Shown one piece after another: positions 26,700 to 35,641 of a stretch of 37,541 nt of DNA. A program made the position numbers and the translations under genes. Location: NCBI RefSeq assembly GCF_001280005.1, contig NZ_LGDW01000056.1:1-37541 (forward strand), in the 5' to 3' direction. The stretch comes from Streptomyces sp. NRRL WC-3618 (GTDB lineage: Bacteria; Actinomycetota; Actinomycetes; Streptomycetales; Streptomycetaceae). Position 1 is the first letter of the stretch, and the number at the start of each line of letters is the position of its first letter. The notes beneath the pieces were generated by a model, which ran no database searches, was not told where the DNA came from, and saw nothing but the letters and a program-made list of their open reading frames with translations.

Positions 26700-28202
26700 C
26701 TAAACCTTCATCGAACCCTGAATCGTCCCCCACTCCTGGGGCAGCGCCTCCTCCACCTTCGCGGCCCGCCGCTCCTCACGGCCGTACAGCAGCCCGTACG
26801 TGAAGGTGTTGTCCCCCGCCGCGTGTGCCACGGCGGACAGCTCGCCCAGCGTGGTGCGGACCATGACGCTGTCCTGGTGGTCGCCCAGCACGTTCTGGAG
26901 GGACTTCATCGACTTGGTCAGTTTTTTGGCCGGGCCGCCGAGAGCTGGACGCGCCGCCTCGGCCGCGTAACGGGTGCGCTTGGCCTTCTTGCGGGCCTCG
27001 TGCAGCCCGAGGTCGCGGTCGGTTCCGGGCGGCTGCTCCATGGCCTCCTCGAAAAGCGCGGCCACCTTTTTGAAGTCCTTGCGTACGGCCTTGGCCAGCA
27101 CCTTTGCCGGTTTCCGTGCCGCCGCCTCGAGGACCGGCGGGTCGGCGACCACGGCGTCCAGGGTGTCGAGGAGCGTCAGATAGCGCGGGGAGCCCAGCAC
27201 ACCGAGCAGCCGGCGGCGCGCTCCTTTGTGCTCGGCCTTGGACCAAGTGCCCAGCCGGTCCCGGATCGGGCCGTGGACGAGGGTGGGGGCGAGATCATCG
27301 AGGACCGTGCCGAGGCGTTCGGCCAGCACCTCGTGGTCGCGGCCCACGCCCAACTCGGCGGCGAGCCACTTCAGCTCGTCGCCGATGGGGTCGGTGATCT
27401 TCCGGTCGAGGACCTTGCGGAAGGACTTGAAGGTGCTGCGCAGCCTGCGGGTGGCGACCCGCATGTCGTGCACGGAATCCTCGGCGTCCTGGCGTACGGC
27501 CGGGTCGAGGTCGACGATGGCGTCCCGCTGGGCGCGGACGTAGGCGAGGACGTGGTCGCCGGCGGTGACGGGCTCGGCGGGTTCGTCCTGCGGCCGGGGA
27601 TGCCCGCCCTTGGTCTCCGCCAGCGCCCGGGCCAGCTTCGAGGCGGACTTCGCGGGCCGTACGCCCGCCTTGCGCAGGCGTTTGTCCACCTTGTCCAGGA
27701 CGCGCTGGTCCTCGCCGTCGGCGAGCTCCACCTCGATCTCGGTCCACTCGGCGGTGCCCTTGCCGCCGAACAGCCGCTCCGCCCGTACGGTGTCCACGCC
27801 GACCTCCGCGAGCCGGCGGCCGTCGGCGCCCACCAGGTCGCGCACATCGCGGGTGGAGCGCAGGCGCACCACGGGCACGAGCTGTCCCTCGCGTACCCGG
27901 GCGCGCGCCAGGCCCGCCAGTTCGTCGGGGACGGTGTCGGAGAGCGGTACCTGGATCTCGTCCCGGATCCCTGGGGCGACCGGGAGTTTCAGGTGCCAGC
28001 CGGCGTCGGAGCCGCCGGTGCGGCGGCGCAGCGTGATCGACGCCGAGGCCAGCCGCAGGTCCGAAGTGTCGTAGTAGGTCGCGTCCAGTTCGGCGGTGCC
28101 CTTGTCGACGATGTCCGTCACCCCGGCTACGCCGGTGAGATCGGGCAGCCCGCTGTCGTCGGACTCATACTTTCGCTCGATTTCCCGCTTTGTGTCCGCC
28201 AT
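26700..28202 (-). CDS. CYTH and CHAD domain protein
   Basis: The product is 500 aa, from ATG 28202. The N-terminal CYTH domain (about 1-200) has the ExExK motif EIERKYE at residues 7-13 and many Arg/Lys facing its tunnel (SITLRRRTG, WHLKLPV), which bind triphosphate or polyphosphate. The C-terminal CHAD domain (about 215-490) has the conserved His-rich helices (SVHDMRVATRRLRSTFKSFR, GRDHEVLAERL, DLGLHEARKKAKRTRYAAEA, LGDHQDSVMVR), known to bind polyphosphate. The protein is likely linked to polyphosphate granules or triphosphate hydrolysis. It lies between rodA and the radical SAM gene and is transcribed in the same direction. Confidence 0.92.
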   Translation of the reverse strand: MADTKREIERKYESDDSGLPDLTGVAGVTDIVDKGTAELDATYYDTSDLRLASASITLRRRTGGSDAGWHLKLPVAPGIRDEIQVPLSDTVPDELAGLARARVREGQLVPVVRLRSTRDVRDLVGADGRRLAEVGVDTVRAERLFGGKGTAEWTEIEVELADGEDQRVLDKVDKRLRKAGVRPAKSASKLARALAETKGGHPRPQDEPAEPVTAGDHVLAYVRAQRDAIVDLDPAVRQDAEDSVHDMRVATRRLRSTFKSFRKVLDRKITDPIGDELKWLAAELGVGRDHEVLAERLGTVLDDLAPTLVHGPIRDRLGTWSKAEHKGARRRLLGVLGSPRYLTLLDTLDAVVADPPVLEAAARKPAKVLAKAVRKDFKKVAALFEEAMEQPPGTDRDLGLHEARKKAKRTRYAAEAARPALGGPAKKLTKSMKSLQNVLGDHQDSVMVRTTLGELSAVAHAAGDNTFTYGLLYGREERRAAKVEEALPQEWGTIQGSMKV

Positions 28203-28274
28203 GAATCGAATCTAGTCACGATCCGGCGTCATTGGCAGACCCAGTCCGACGTGGTTCGGCATCCGAAGAGGCGC

Positions 28275-28306
28275 GGGGCGGCCTGAGGCAGCACCTCAGC
28301 CGCCCC
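28275..28306 (-). terminator. Terminator-like hairpin after rodA
   Basis: GGGGCGGCCTGAGG (28275-28288) pairs with CCTCAGCCGCCCC (28294-28306) with one bulged base and a 5-nt loop. It lies 14 nt after the rodA stop, so it probably ends the mre-pbp2-rodA transcript. Confidence 0.65.
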
Positions 28307-28319
28307 TTCGGCGGAGCGC

Positions 28320-29519
28320 TCACGCCGACATCGGCCGCTCCACCCTGATCGACTGCAACAGCCCCACCGCCACCCACACGGCGAACATCGACGATCCTCC
28401 GTACGACACGAAGGGCAGTGGCAGACCGGCGACCGGCATGATCCCCAGGGTCATCCCGATGTTCTCGAACGCCTGGAAGGCGAACCACGCGATGATCCCC
28501 GCGGCGACGATCGTGCCGTACAGCTCGGTCGTCTCGCGGGCGATACGGCAGGCCCGCCACAGGACCACGCCCAGGAGCACGATGATCAGGCCCGCGCCGA
28601 CGAAGCCGAGCTCCTCCCCCGCGACCGTGAACACGAAGTCGGTCTGCTGCTCGGGGACGAACTGGCCCGTGGTCTGGGAGCCGTGGAACAGGCCGGTGCC
28701 GGTGAGGCCGCCGGAACCGATCGCGATGCGCGCCTGGTTGGTGTTGTAGCCGACGCCGGACGGGTCGAGCTCGGGGTTGGCGAAGGCGGCGAAGCGGTTG
28801 ATCTGGTACTCGTCGAGAACGCCGAGCTGCCAGATCAGGACCGCGCCGAGGGCGCCCGTGCCGAGCAGGCCGAAGATCCAGCGGTTGGAGGCGCCGGAGG
28901 CGAGCAGCACACCGAGCACGATGATGACCATGACCATGACGGACCCGAGGTCGGGCATCAGCATGACGACCATCATCGGTACGGCGGCCAGGCCCAGCGC
29001 CTGGAGGACCGTGCGGTGGTCGGGGTAGGCCTTGTCGCCCGCGTCGACCCGGGCGGCCAGGAGCATCGCCATGCCCAGGATGATCGTGATCTTCACGAAC
29101 TCCGAGGGCTGGAGCGAGAAGCCGCCGCCGAACACGATCCACGCGTGGGCGCCGTTGACGGTCGCGCCGAGCGGGGTCAGCACCATGAGGATCAGCAGGA
29201 CCGAGAGGCCGTAAAGGATCGGCACGGCGGTGCGCAGGGTGCGGTGGCCGAGCCAGACCGTACCGATCATCAGACAGAAACCGATGCCGGTGTTCATGAG
29301 GTGCCGGATCAGGAAGTAGTACTGGTCGCCCTGGTTGATCTCGGTGCGGTTGCGGGTCGCCGAGTAGACCAGGAGCGCGCCGATGAAGGACAGCGCGAGC
29401 GCGGACAGCAGTATCGGCCAGTCCAGCCTGCGGGCCAGCGAGTCGCGGGCCAGCAGCCGGGACAGGGACGAGCGTTCGGGGCCGTAGCCGGAGACGGAGA
29501 AGGTGTTCGCACCGGTCAT
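28320..29519 (-). CDS. rodA: RodA/FtsW/SpoVE-family peptidoglycan glycosyltransferase (sfr-like)
   Basis: This integral membrane SEDS protein of 399 aa polymerises lipid II glycan strands together with a class B penicillin-binding protein. About ten membrane segments are visible (for example WPILLSALALSFIGALLVYS and VVMLMPDLGSVMVMVIIV). The conserved SEDS segments are present: LGATVNGAHAWIVFGGG, QPSEFVK, PDLGS, GGLTGTGLFHGSQT, PEQQTDFVFTVAGEELGFVG, and GLPLPFVSYGGSSM near the end. The ATG at 29519 overlaps the pbp2 stop as ATGA, with GAAGGAAGA upstream. In Streptomyces this member of the mre cluster acts in spore-wall synthesis. Confidence 0.95.
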   Translation of the reverse strand: MTGANTFSVSGYGPERSSLSRLLARDSLARRLDWPILLSALALSFIGALLVYSATRNRTEINQGDQYYFLIRHLMNTGIGFCLMIGTVWLGHRTLRTAVPILYGLSVLLILMVLTPLGATVNGAHAWIVFGGGFSLQPSEFVKITIILGMAMLLAARVDAGDKAYPDHRTVLQALGLAAVPMMVVMLMPDLGSVMVMVIIVLGVLLASGASNRWIFGLLGTGALGAVLIWQLGVLDEYQINRFAAFANPELDPSGVGYNTNQARIAIGSGGLTGTGLFHGSQTTGQFVPEQQTDFVFTVAGEELGFVGAGLIIVLLGVVLWRACRIARETTELYGTIVAAGIIAWFAFQAFENIGMTLGIMPVAGLPLPFVSYGGSSMFAVWVAVGLLQSIRVERPMSA

Positions 29520-31783
29520 GTCGTCTTCCTTCGCGTACTACCAGTACTCCGTGTACGCCGTGTACTGCGCCCCCGCCTGCGGTGGGCTCGGCCGGTGCCC
29601 GTCCGTTCGGACGCGACCGTGGCCGGCGGGAGCTGTCCGCCCGCGAGGGCGAGCGTCTCCTCGGTGGCCTCCTCCGGCGGGACGTACGGCTTGATCTTCG
29701 GGGCGTCGATCGAGCCGTCCGCCTCGATCTTCGGCAGGCTCTGCTGCGGGGTGGGCAGCAGCGCCTTCCTGTTGTCGATCTTGCCGTCCGGGGAGACGCC
29801 GTACATCGCCTCGTATATCTTGCGGACGGCCGGGCCGGAGGCTCCGGAGCCCGTACCACCCTGGGAGATCGTCATGACGATCGTGTAGTCCTTGGTGTAC
29901 GTCGCGAACCACGAGGTGGTCTGCTTGCCGTAGACCTCGGCCGTGCCCGTCTTGGCGTGCATCTGGATCTTGTCCTGCGGCCAGCCGCCGAACCGCCAGG
30001 CCGCCGAACCACGGGTGACGACTCCCTCGAAGGCGGCGTTCATGTCCTTCAGGGTCGCCGGGGTGATCGGCAGTTTGCCGTGCGACTTGGGCGCGATCGC
30101 CTGGACGGACTTGCCGTCGGCGCTGACGATCGCCTTGCCGACGGTCGGGTCGTACAGGGTGCCGCCGTTGGAGATCGCCGAGTAGATCGTCGCCATCTGT
30201 ATCGGCGTGACGAGGATGTCGCCCTGTCCGATCGAGTAGTTGACGGAGTCACCGGCGCGCATCAGGTTGCCTTCGAGGCAGTTCTCGTACGCGATCTGCT
30301 GGGCGTACGAGCCGCCCTTCTTGCCGTACTTGCACCAGGAGGCCTTGTTGGCCTTCCAGTAGTCCTGCTTCCACTTGCGGTCGGGGACGCGGCCGGAGAC
30401 CTCGTTCGGCAGGTCGATGCCGGTCACGGCGCCGAGGCCGAACTGGTGGGCGGTGGTGTAGAACCAGTTCTTCGCGGTCTTCTTCGGCCTCAGGCCGCCG
30501 TCCTTGGCCCACTCCTGGTGGGCGAGCCGGTAGAAGACGGTGTCGCAGGAGACCTCGATGGCGCGGCCGAGGCTGATCGGGCCGTACCCCTTGGACTCGT
30601 AGTTCTTGAAGACCTGGCCGCCGATGGAGTACGAGCTGGAGCAGTCGTAGTTCCCGTCGAAGGGGTAACCCGCGTTGACGGCGGCCGCGGTGGAGATGGC
30701 CTTGAAGATCGAGCCGGGGGCCGCCTGGCCCTGGATCGCCCGGTTGAGCAGCGGATAGTTGGAGTCCTTGCCGGTCAGCTTGGCGTAGTCCTTGGCGGAG
30801 ATGCCGCCGACCCAGGCGTTCGGGTCGTACGTCGGGTTGGACGCCATGGCGACGACCCGGCCGGTCTTGGCCTCCATGACGACGACCGCGCCCGCGTCGG
30901 CCTTGTAGTTCTCGCCGGTGTTGTCGTCGTGCTCCTCGCGTGCTTTCTTCATCGCCTCGTTCAGCTCGTACTCGGCGACCCGCTGGACGCGGGCGTCGAT
31001 GCTGGTGACGAGGTTGGAGCCGGACTGGGCGGGGTCCGCCTCGGCGGTGCCGATGACGCGGCCGAGGTTGTCGACCTCGTAGCGGGTGACGCCGGCCTTG
31101 CCGCGCAGCTGCTTGTCGTACTCCCGCTCGAGTCCGCTTCGGCCGACCTGGTCGGAGCGGAGGTAGGGCGAGGCGGTGTCCTGCGCCTTGGTGATCTCGT
31201 CGTCGGTGACCGGGGAGAGGTAGCCGAGAACCTGGGCGGTGTTGGACCCGCCGGGGCCCGCGTAGCGGCGCACGGCCGCGGGCTCGGCGGTGATGCCGGG
31301 GAAGTCCTCGGAGCGCTCGCGGATCTGGAGGGCCTGGCGGGGGGTGGCCTCGTCGGTGATGGGGATCGGCTGGTACGGCGAGCCGTTCCAGCAGGGCTGT
31401 GCCGTCTTGGCGTCGCACAGCCGGACCTTGTCCTTGACGTCCTGGGGTTTCATGCCCAGGACCCCGGCGAGCTTGGTGAGGACGGCGCCACCGTCGTCCT
31501 TCATCTTCAGCAGGTCGGTCCGGGAGGCGGAGACGACGAGGCGTGTCTCGTTGTCCGCGATCGGCACCCCGCGCGCGTCGAGGATCGACCCGCGTACGGC
31601 GGGCTGCACGACCTGCTGTACATGGTTGCCGGACGCCTCCTTGGCGTAGGCGTCCCCCTCACGGATCTGGAGGTACCACAGCCGGCCCCCGAGGGTGCCG
31701 AGGAGGGAGAGGACGAGGATCTGGATGACGACGAGACGGATCTGGACGCGTGGCGTCCGGCCGGTCTCGGGAATGTTGGTCAC
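29516..31783 (-). CDS. pbp2: Class B penicillin-binding protein 2
   Basis: This 755-aa transpeptidase is anchored by one N-terminal helix (LVVIQILVLSLLGTLGGRLW). The pedestal domain (VRGSILDARGVPIADNETR) leads into the transpeptidase domain with SxxK at Ser358 (PGSIFKAI), SCD at 412-414 (SxN position, as in PBP2/MrdA types) and KTG at 611-613 (HAKTGTAEV). Start GTG 31783 has GGGGAGG 8 nt upstream. It cross-links peptidoglycan made by RodA, and the two genes overlap by 4 nt. The C-terminal 30 residues are Arg/Thr/Ser-rich and unlike typical PBP2 tails; another frame in the same DNA ends in QYTAYTEYW at 29538, so a frameshift near the end is possible. Confidence 0.94.
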   Translation of the reverse strand: MTNIPETGRTPRVQIRLVVIQILVLSLLGTLGGRLWYLQIREGDAYAKEASGNHVQQVVQPAVRGSILDARGVPIADNETRLVVSASRTDLLKMKDDGGAVLTKLAGVLGMKPQDVKDKVRLCDAKTAQPCWNGSPYQPIPITDEATPRQALQIRERSEDFPGITAEPAAVRRYAGPGGSNTAQVLGYLSPVTDDEITKAQDTASPYLRSDQVGRSGLEREYDKQLRGKAGVTRYEVDNLGRVIGTAEADPAQSGSNLVTSIDARVQRVAEYELNEAMKKAREEHDDNTGENYKADAGAVVVMEAKTGRVVAMASNPTYDPNAWVGGISAKDYAKLTGKDSNYPLLNRAIQGQAAPGSIFKAISTAAAVNAGYPFDGNYDCSSSYSIGGQVFKNYESKGYGPISLGRAIEVSCDTVFYRLAHQEWAKDGGLRPKKTAKNWFYTTAHQFGLGAVTGIDLPNEVSGRVPDRKWKQDYWKANKASWCKYGKKGGSYAQQIAYENCLEGNLMRAGDSVNYSIGQGDILVTPIQMATIYSAISNGGTLYDPTVGKAIVSADGKSVQAIAPKSHGKLPITPATLKDMNAAFEGVVTRGSAAWRFGGWPQDKIQMHAKTGTAEVYGKQTTSWFATYTKDYTIVMTISQGGTGSGASGPAVRKIYEAMYGVSPDGKIDNRKALLPTPQQSLPKIEADGSIDAPKIKPYVPPEEATEETLALAGGQLPPATVASERTGTGRAHRRRGRSTRRTRSTGSTRRKTT

Positions 31784-31899
31784 TGGTGCTGCCTCCCCCT
31801 CTCAGTGCGCCGACGTGTGTGCGCGTACGAATGATGAACGGCCGGCCGGTGAGCCCACGTTCCGTCCCGCTGAACCCGTTCGGGTGAATTCCCGTGCCG

Positions 31900-32571
31900 T
31901 CACAGGCGCTTGACCCCCTTGATGCGGCCGGCGCGGGCGGCTTTCGAGCGGGCCGCCTTCGCCTTCAGACCGCCGCGCTGGTTGCCGATGCGCAGGCCGG
32001 TGCCGGAGGAGAGCCAGCCCGAGGAGATATCGGTCTTCTTGGCCGCCGAGTTGGCCTCCGCCAGCGGATCGTTCTCCGCTCTGCGGGCCAGGAACATGAT
32101 GCCGGGGACCACGAAGGGCGCGAGCAGCAGGTCGTACAGGGCGGCCGTGAACAGCAGGCTGCCGAGGCCGACATGACGGGCGGCGGTGTCGCCGACGAGG
32201 GCGCCGACACCGGCGTACAGCAGGGTCGTGCCGACGGCGGCGGCGACCACGACGGCCATCGGGCCGGTGGCCGACCGCAGCCGGCCGTTCTCGGGTTTCA
32301 CCAGGCCGGCCAGATAGCCGACGACGCACAGCACGAGGGCGTAGCGGCCGGCCGCGTGGTCGGCGGGCGGGGCGAGGTCGGCGAGGAGTCCGGCGCCGAA
32401 GCCGACGAGGGCGCCGCCGACATGGCCGTACACCAGGGCGAGGCCGAGGACGGTCAGCAGCAGCAGGTCGGGGACGGCGCCCGGGAGGTGGAGGCGGGCG
32501 AGGACGCTCACCTGGATCACCATGGTGACGACCACCAGGGTGGTGGACAGGAGCATCCGGTTGAAACGCAT
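31900..32571 (-). CDS. mreD: Rod-shape-determining protein MreD
   Basis: The 223-aa protein has five or six membrane helices (LLSTTLVVVTMVIQVSVLAR, LLLLTVLGLALVYGHVGG, YALVLCVVGYLAGLV, AVVVAAAVGTTLLYAGVGAL, LLFTAALYDLLLAPFVVPG) and the MreD-type GALVGFGAGLLADL and LYDLLLAPF motifs. An Arg/Lys-rich cytoplasmic tail of about 50 aa (KAKAARSKAARAGRIKG) is typical of actinobacteria. It starts at ATG 32571, 14 nt after the mreC stop, with AGGAG that overlaps the mreC TAG. It is part of the elongasome-like complex used in Streptomyces spore-wall formation. Confidence 0.93.
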   Translation of the reverse strand: MRFNRMLLSTTLVVVTMVIQVSVLARLHLPGAVPDLLLLTVLGLALVYGHVGGALVGFGAGLLADLAPPADHAAGRYALVLCVVGYLAGLVKPENGRLRSATGPMAVVVAAAVGTTLLYAGVGALVGDTAARHVGLGSLLFTAALYDLLLAPFVVPGIMFLARRAENDPLAEANSAAKKTDISSGWLSSGTGLRIGNQRGGLKAKAARSKAARAGRIKGVKRL

Positions 32572-32585
32572 GGGGAGTTCAGCTC

Positions 32586-33530
32586 CTACTGCTCTTGCTG
32601 GTACTGGCCGTCGGCCGCCGACGGGGACGGTGTCACCGTCACGGTGACCGTGGGCGTGGGCGTCGGCCTCGGCTTGGCCGGGAGGACGGTGTCGCGCGGG
32701 TCGGTGCGCGGGGCCTCGACGACGACACCGACGAGGTCGAGCTTGGTGAAGCCGACGAACGGCGTGACGTAGATCGTGCGCGTCAGGTCGCCGCCCGAGG
32801 GATCGACCCGGGACACGAAACCGACGGGTACGCCGGGCACGAACGGCTTGTCGGCCTGCGAGCCGAAGGTGACCAGCCGGTCGCCCTTGCTGACCTTGGC
32901 CTTGCCGTTGAGGAGCTGGACGCGCAGCGGCCGGTCGCCCTGCCCGGAGGCGAAGCCGAGTTCGTCGCCGCCCTCCATGCGCGTACCGACGGTGAAGTCC
33001 GGGTCGTTGGCGAGCAGGACCGTGGAGGTGCCGGGGCCGACGGTGGTGACCCGGCCGACGAGTCCGTCACCGTTCAGGACGGTCATGTCGCGCTTGATGC
33101 CGTCGTTCGCGCCGACGTCGATGGTGACCGTCCAGGAGAAGCCCTGGGCCGCTCCTATGGCGATGACCTCGGCGCCCTTGATGCCGTACTGCCCGTTGCC
33201 GGCCGTCTTCAGCATCCTGTCGAGCTGGCCGAGGCGGCTGCGGTTGCGGTCGTCGCTGCCGAGACGGGCCTTGAGCCCCGCGTTCTCCTTCTCCAGCGTG
33301 GCGAGCCGGTCGTGCCGGTCACCGGAGTCGCGTACGGCGGCCACGGCGTCGCCGACCGGGTCGACCACGGTGGCCACGCCGTCCTCGACCGGGCCGAAGA
33401 CGGCGGCCGCGGCCTGCCGGGCACCGTCGACCGGTGAGTCCTCGCCGCCTCGGATGTCCACCGTGATCAGGGCGAACGCGATGGCGATCAGCAGTACCAG
33501 GAGCAGCCGGCTCTCTCGTGTGTCCCTCAC
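32586..33530 (-). CDS. mreC: Rod-shape-determining protein MreC
   Basis: The 314-aa protein has an N-terminal anchor (LLLVLLIAIAFALITVDIRG), a coiled-coil segment (RHDRLATLEKENAGLKARLG, the dimerisation helix), and then the MreC beta domains (EVIAIGAAQGFSWTVTIDVG, GDGLVGRVTTVGPGTSTVLL, PFVPGVPVGFVSRV). The C-terminus has a Pro/Thr/Val linker (PTPTPTVTVTVTPSPS) and a Gln-rich end. It starts at GTG 33530, with GAGGAAGG about 13 nt upstream. It is a periplasmic-side scaffold that links MreB with PBP2 and RodA. Confidence 0.94.
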   Translation of the reverse strand: MRDTRESRLLLVLLIAIAFALITVDIRGGEDSPVDGARQAAAAVFGPVEDGVATVVDPVGDAVAAVRDSGDRHDRLATLEKENAGLKARLGSDDRNRSRLGQLDRMLKTAGNGQYGIKGAEVIAIGAAQGFSWTVTIDVGANDGIKRDMTVLNGDGLVGRVTTVGPGTSTVLLANDPDFTVGTRMEGGDELGFASGQGDRPLRVQLLNGKAKVSKGDRLVTFGSQADKPFVPGVPVGFVSRVDPSGGDLTRTIYVTPFVGFTKLDLVGVVVEAPRTDPRDTVLPAKPRPTPTPTVTVTVTPSPSAADGQYQQEQ

Positions 33531-33648
33531 GTGCGGCGGCGTGCCTTCCTCAATAGAGTTTTTTCAGGGCAAAAGGATTCGGGGCGAAAGGGTTGGAACA
33601 GAAGGGTTTTGGGCTCTTTGGGGGAGCTTATGCCTCTATACCAACGAT

Positions 33649-33682
33649 CCGCCGTACGAGAGGAGATCATCTCGTACGGCGG
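33649..33682 (-). terminator. Hairpin in the mreB-mreC gap
   Basis: A perfect 13-bp stem, CCGCCGTACGAGA (33649-33661) with TCTCGTACGGCGG (33670-33682), has an 8-nt loop and lies 15 nt after the mreB stop. It has no T-run and is followed on the minus strand by a pyrimidine-rich stretch. It could make most mreB mRNA monocistronic with some readthrough to mreCD. Confidence 0.6.
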
Positions 33683-33697
33683 AATCGAAAAGGTACG

Positions 33698-34729
33698 TCA
33701 TCTGCGCGGCTGCGCGTCCAGCACCTGCTGGAGCGCCTCGAACTCCTCCACGCACTTGCCGGAGCCGAGCGCCACGCTGTCCAGCGGGTCCTCGGCGATG
33801 TGGATGGGCATGCCGGTCTCACGACGCAGGCGTTCGTCGAGCCCGCGGAGCAGAGCCCCGCCGCCGGTCAGAACGATTCCGCGGTCCATGATGTCGCCGG
33901 ACAGCTCGGGCGGGCACTTGTCGAGGGTGGTCTTCACCGCGTCGACGATCGCGTTGACGGGCTCCTCGATCGCCTTGCGTACTTCGGCCGCGGAGATCAC
34001 GACGGTCTTGGGCAGGCCGGAGACAAGGTCCCGGCCGCGGATTTCGGTGTGTTCGTCGTTGTCGAGGTCGTACGCCGAACCGATCGTGATCTTGATCTGT
34101 TCGGCAGTCCGCTCACCCAGCAGGAGCGAGTACTCCTTCTTGATGTGCTGGATGATCGAGCTGTCCAGTTCGTCACCCGCGACGCGGATGGACTGGGCGG
34201 TGACGATGCCGCCGAGGGAGATGACCGCGACCTCCGTGGTGCCGCCGCCGATGTCCACCACCATGTTGCCCGTGGCCTCGTGGACCGGCAGGCCGGAACC
34301 GATGGCCGCCGCCATGGGCTCCTCGATGATGTGCACCTGGCGCGCGCCGGCCTGGGACGAGGCCTCGATGACGGCGCGGCGCTCGACGCCCGTGATGCCC
34401 GAGGGCACACAGACGACGACACGGGGACGGGCGAGATACCGCCGCTTGTGGATCTTCAGAATGAAGTAGCGGAGCATCCGCTCGGTGATCTCGAAGTCGG
34501 CGATGACGCCGTCCTTGAGCGGGCGCACGGCAACGATGTTGCCGGGCGTCCGACCGATCATCTTCTTCGCTTCCGATCCGACCGCGAGAATGCCACCGGT
34601 GTTGGTGTTGATCGCGACGACGGACGGCTCGTTGAGTACGATCCCGCGACCCCTGACGTACACCAGCGTGTTGGCGGTCCCGAGGTCGACAGCCATGTCA
34701 CGGCCGATGAACGACATTGAGTTCCCCAT
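33698..34729 (-). CDS. mreB: Actin-like rod-shape protein MreB
   Basis: This 343-aa protein starts with [20 protein letters not shown] (ATG 34729), the known form of Streptomyces MreB. The actin-fold ATP motifs are [11 protein letters not shown] (phosphate 1), [20 protein letters not shown] (phosphate 2) and [17 protein letters not shown] (adenosine). It forms membrane-linked filaments that guide wall synthesis and, in Streptomyces, is needed for spore-wall integrity. The frame upstream to 34804 is not native. The sequence is nearly the actinomycete consensus with no missing motif. It is the first gene of the mre cluster. Confidence 0.97.
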   Translation of the reverse strand: MGNSMSFIGRDMAVDLGTANTLVYVRGRGIVLNEPSVVAINTNTGGILAVGSEAKKMIGRTPGNIVAVRPLKDGVIADFEITERMLRYFILKIHKRRYLARPRVVVCVPSGITGVERRAVIEASSQAGARQVHIIEEPMAAAIGSGLPVHEATGNMVVDIGGGTTEVAVISLGGIVTAQSIRVAGDELDSSIIQHIKKEYSLLLGERTAEQIKITIGSAYDLDNDEHTEIRGRDLVSGLPKTVVISAAEVRKAIEEPVNAIVDAVKTTLDKCPPELSGDIMDRGIVLTGGGALLRGLDERLRRETGMPIHIAEDPLDSVALGSGKCVEEFEALQQVLDAQPRR

Positions 34730-35007
34730 CGAGATTCGTCTGGCCTTCCCAAGTGAAGCGTGTGATGGCTCTGGTTTGGGGCGGCGAAGTGGGTGCGGTG
34801 GCATACAGGCTTGCCAGGCTTACATCGTAGTCGCGCCTGTACGAACACCACGCGAGGGTCTTCGCCATTGTCAGCATGCGATGTGCCGTCTCGCTTCTGG
34901 AGACGAGCGTTCGGGGGTAGGCGTTCCCCCGATCGGCGCGCATATGCCGCAGGACGGCCGGGTTTCGCGGCCGTCCCAGGTCAGCATCCGGATGAGGTGA
35001 CGATCCC
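34730..35007. promoter_or_regulatory. mreB upstream region
   Basis: No gene is visible. The region must hold the mreB promoter(s), reading on the minus strand, and the end of the ndk transcript, marked by a hairpin at 34952-34976. I cannot place a promoter with confidence. Confidence 0.4.
34952..34976 (-). terminator. Hairpin after ndk
   Basis: GGACGGCCG (34952-34960) pairs with CGGCCGTCC (34968-34976) around a 7-nt loop, about 32 nt past the ndk stop. Confidence 0.55.
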
Positions 35008-35421
35008 TCAGGCGCGGCCGGGGAAGAAGATCTTCAGCTCGCGCTCGGCGGACTCCTCGGAGTCGGAGGCGTGGATGAGGTTCTCCCGCACGATCACGCC
35101 GTAGTCGCCGCGGATGGAGCCGGGGGCGGCGGCGATGGGGTCGGTGGGTCCGGCGAGCGCACGGACGCCCTCGATGACCCGCTCGCCCTCGACGACGAGC
35201 GCGACGACGGGGCCGGAGGCCATGAACTCGACGAGGGGCTCGTAGAACGGGCGACCCACGTGCTCCTGGTAGTGCTGCTCCAGAATTGGGCGGTCCAGAG
35301 CCCTCAGTTCCAGCGCCGTGATCCGCCAATCGGCCTTGCGCTCGATCCGGCCGATGATCTCGCCGACCAGTGAGCGACGGACAGCGTCCGGCTTCAGGAG
35401 GACGAGGGTGCGCTGGGTCAT
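35008..35421 (-). CDS. ndk: Nucleoside diphosphate kinase
   Basis: This 137-aa enzyme moves the gamma phosphate of ATP to other nucleoside diphosphates through a phospho-His. The active-site His117 lies in NLIHASDS (GSDS in many bacteria, ASDS here). The start MTQRTLVLLKPDAVRRSLVG at ATG 35421 has AAGGAG 9 nt upstream; the frame extends 8 codons further, but those are not native. Length is normal for a hexameric Ndk. It lies between mreB and DUF4233 in the conserved order, and its upstream region holds a CRISPR-like mini-array. Confidence 0.97.
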   Translation of the reverse strand: MTQRTLVLLKPDAVRRSLVGEIIGRIERKADWRITALELRALDRPILEQHYQEHVGRPFYEPLVEFMASGPVVALVVEGERVIEGVRALAGPTDPIAAAPGSIRGDYGVIVRENLIHASDSEESAERELKIFFPGRA

Positions 35422-35506
35422 GGTGTGCGGCTCCTTGCAGGCCAAAGTTTTGCGATGGGGCTGAGGCTACCGGGTGGGACTGAGAGGGCGGCACCCGGAC
35501 CGTTCC

Positions 35507-35596
35507 GGACGAAACCCCGCGCGGGCGGGGACCGCGATCAGCAATACGCTGAGCACAAGGGAAAGGTGGGACCACCCCCGCGTTGGCGGGGACAAC
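35507..35596 (-). CRISPR. Two-repeat type I-E-like mini-CRISPR
   Basis: Two 29-nt units (35507-35535 and 35568-35596) enclose a 32-nt spacer (35536-35567), exactly the I-E geometry. On the minus strand both have five bases ending in T, then CCCCGC..CGCGGGG, then eight bases ending in CC. The unit at 35568-35596 ends GTGGTCCC, like Streptomyces I-E repeats. The second unit matches about 20 of 29 bases, as expected for a decayed end repeat. No leader or cas gene is in the window, and the array lies within the ndk upstream region. The alternative is a pair of unrelated GC-rich hairpins. Confidence 0.55.
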
Positions 35597-35599
35597 AGT

Positions 35600-35628
35600 C
35601 CGGGTGCCAAAGCCAGTGAAGCACCCGG
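35600..35628 (-). terminator. Hairpin after DUF4233 gene
   Basis: CCGGGTGC (35600-35607) pairs with GCACCCGG (35621-35628), 14 nt downstream of the DUF4233 stop. A third copy of the arm (GGCACCCGGAC at 35490-35500) lies beyond the mini-array, so alternative pairing across the array is possible. Confidence 0.4.
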
Positions 35629-35641
35629 CACTGACAACGCC

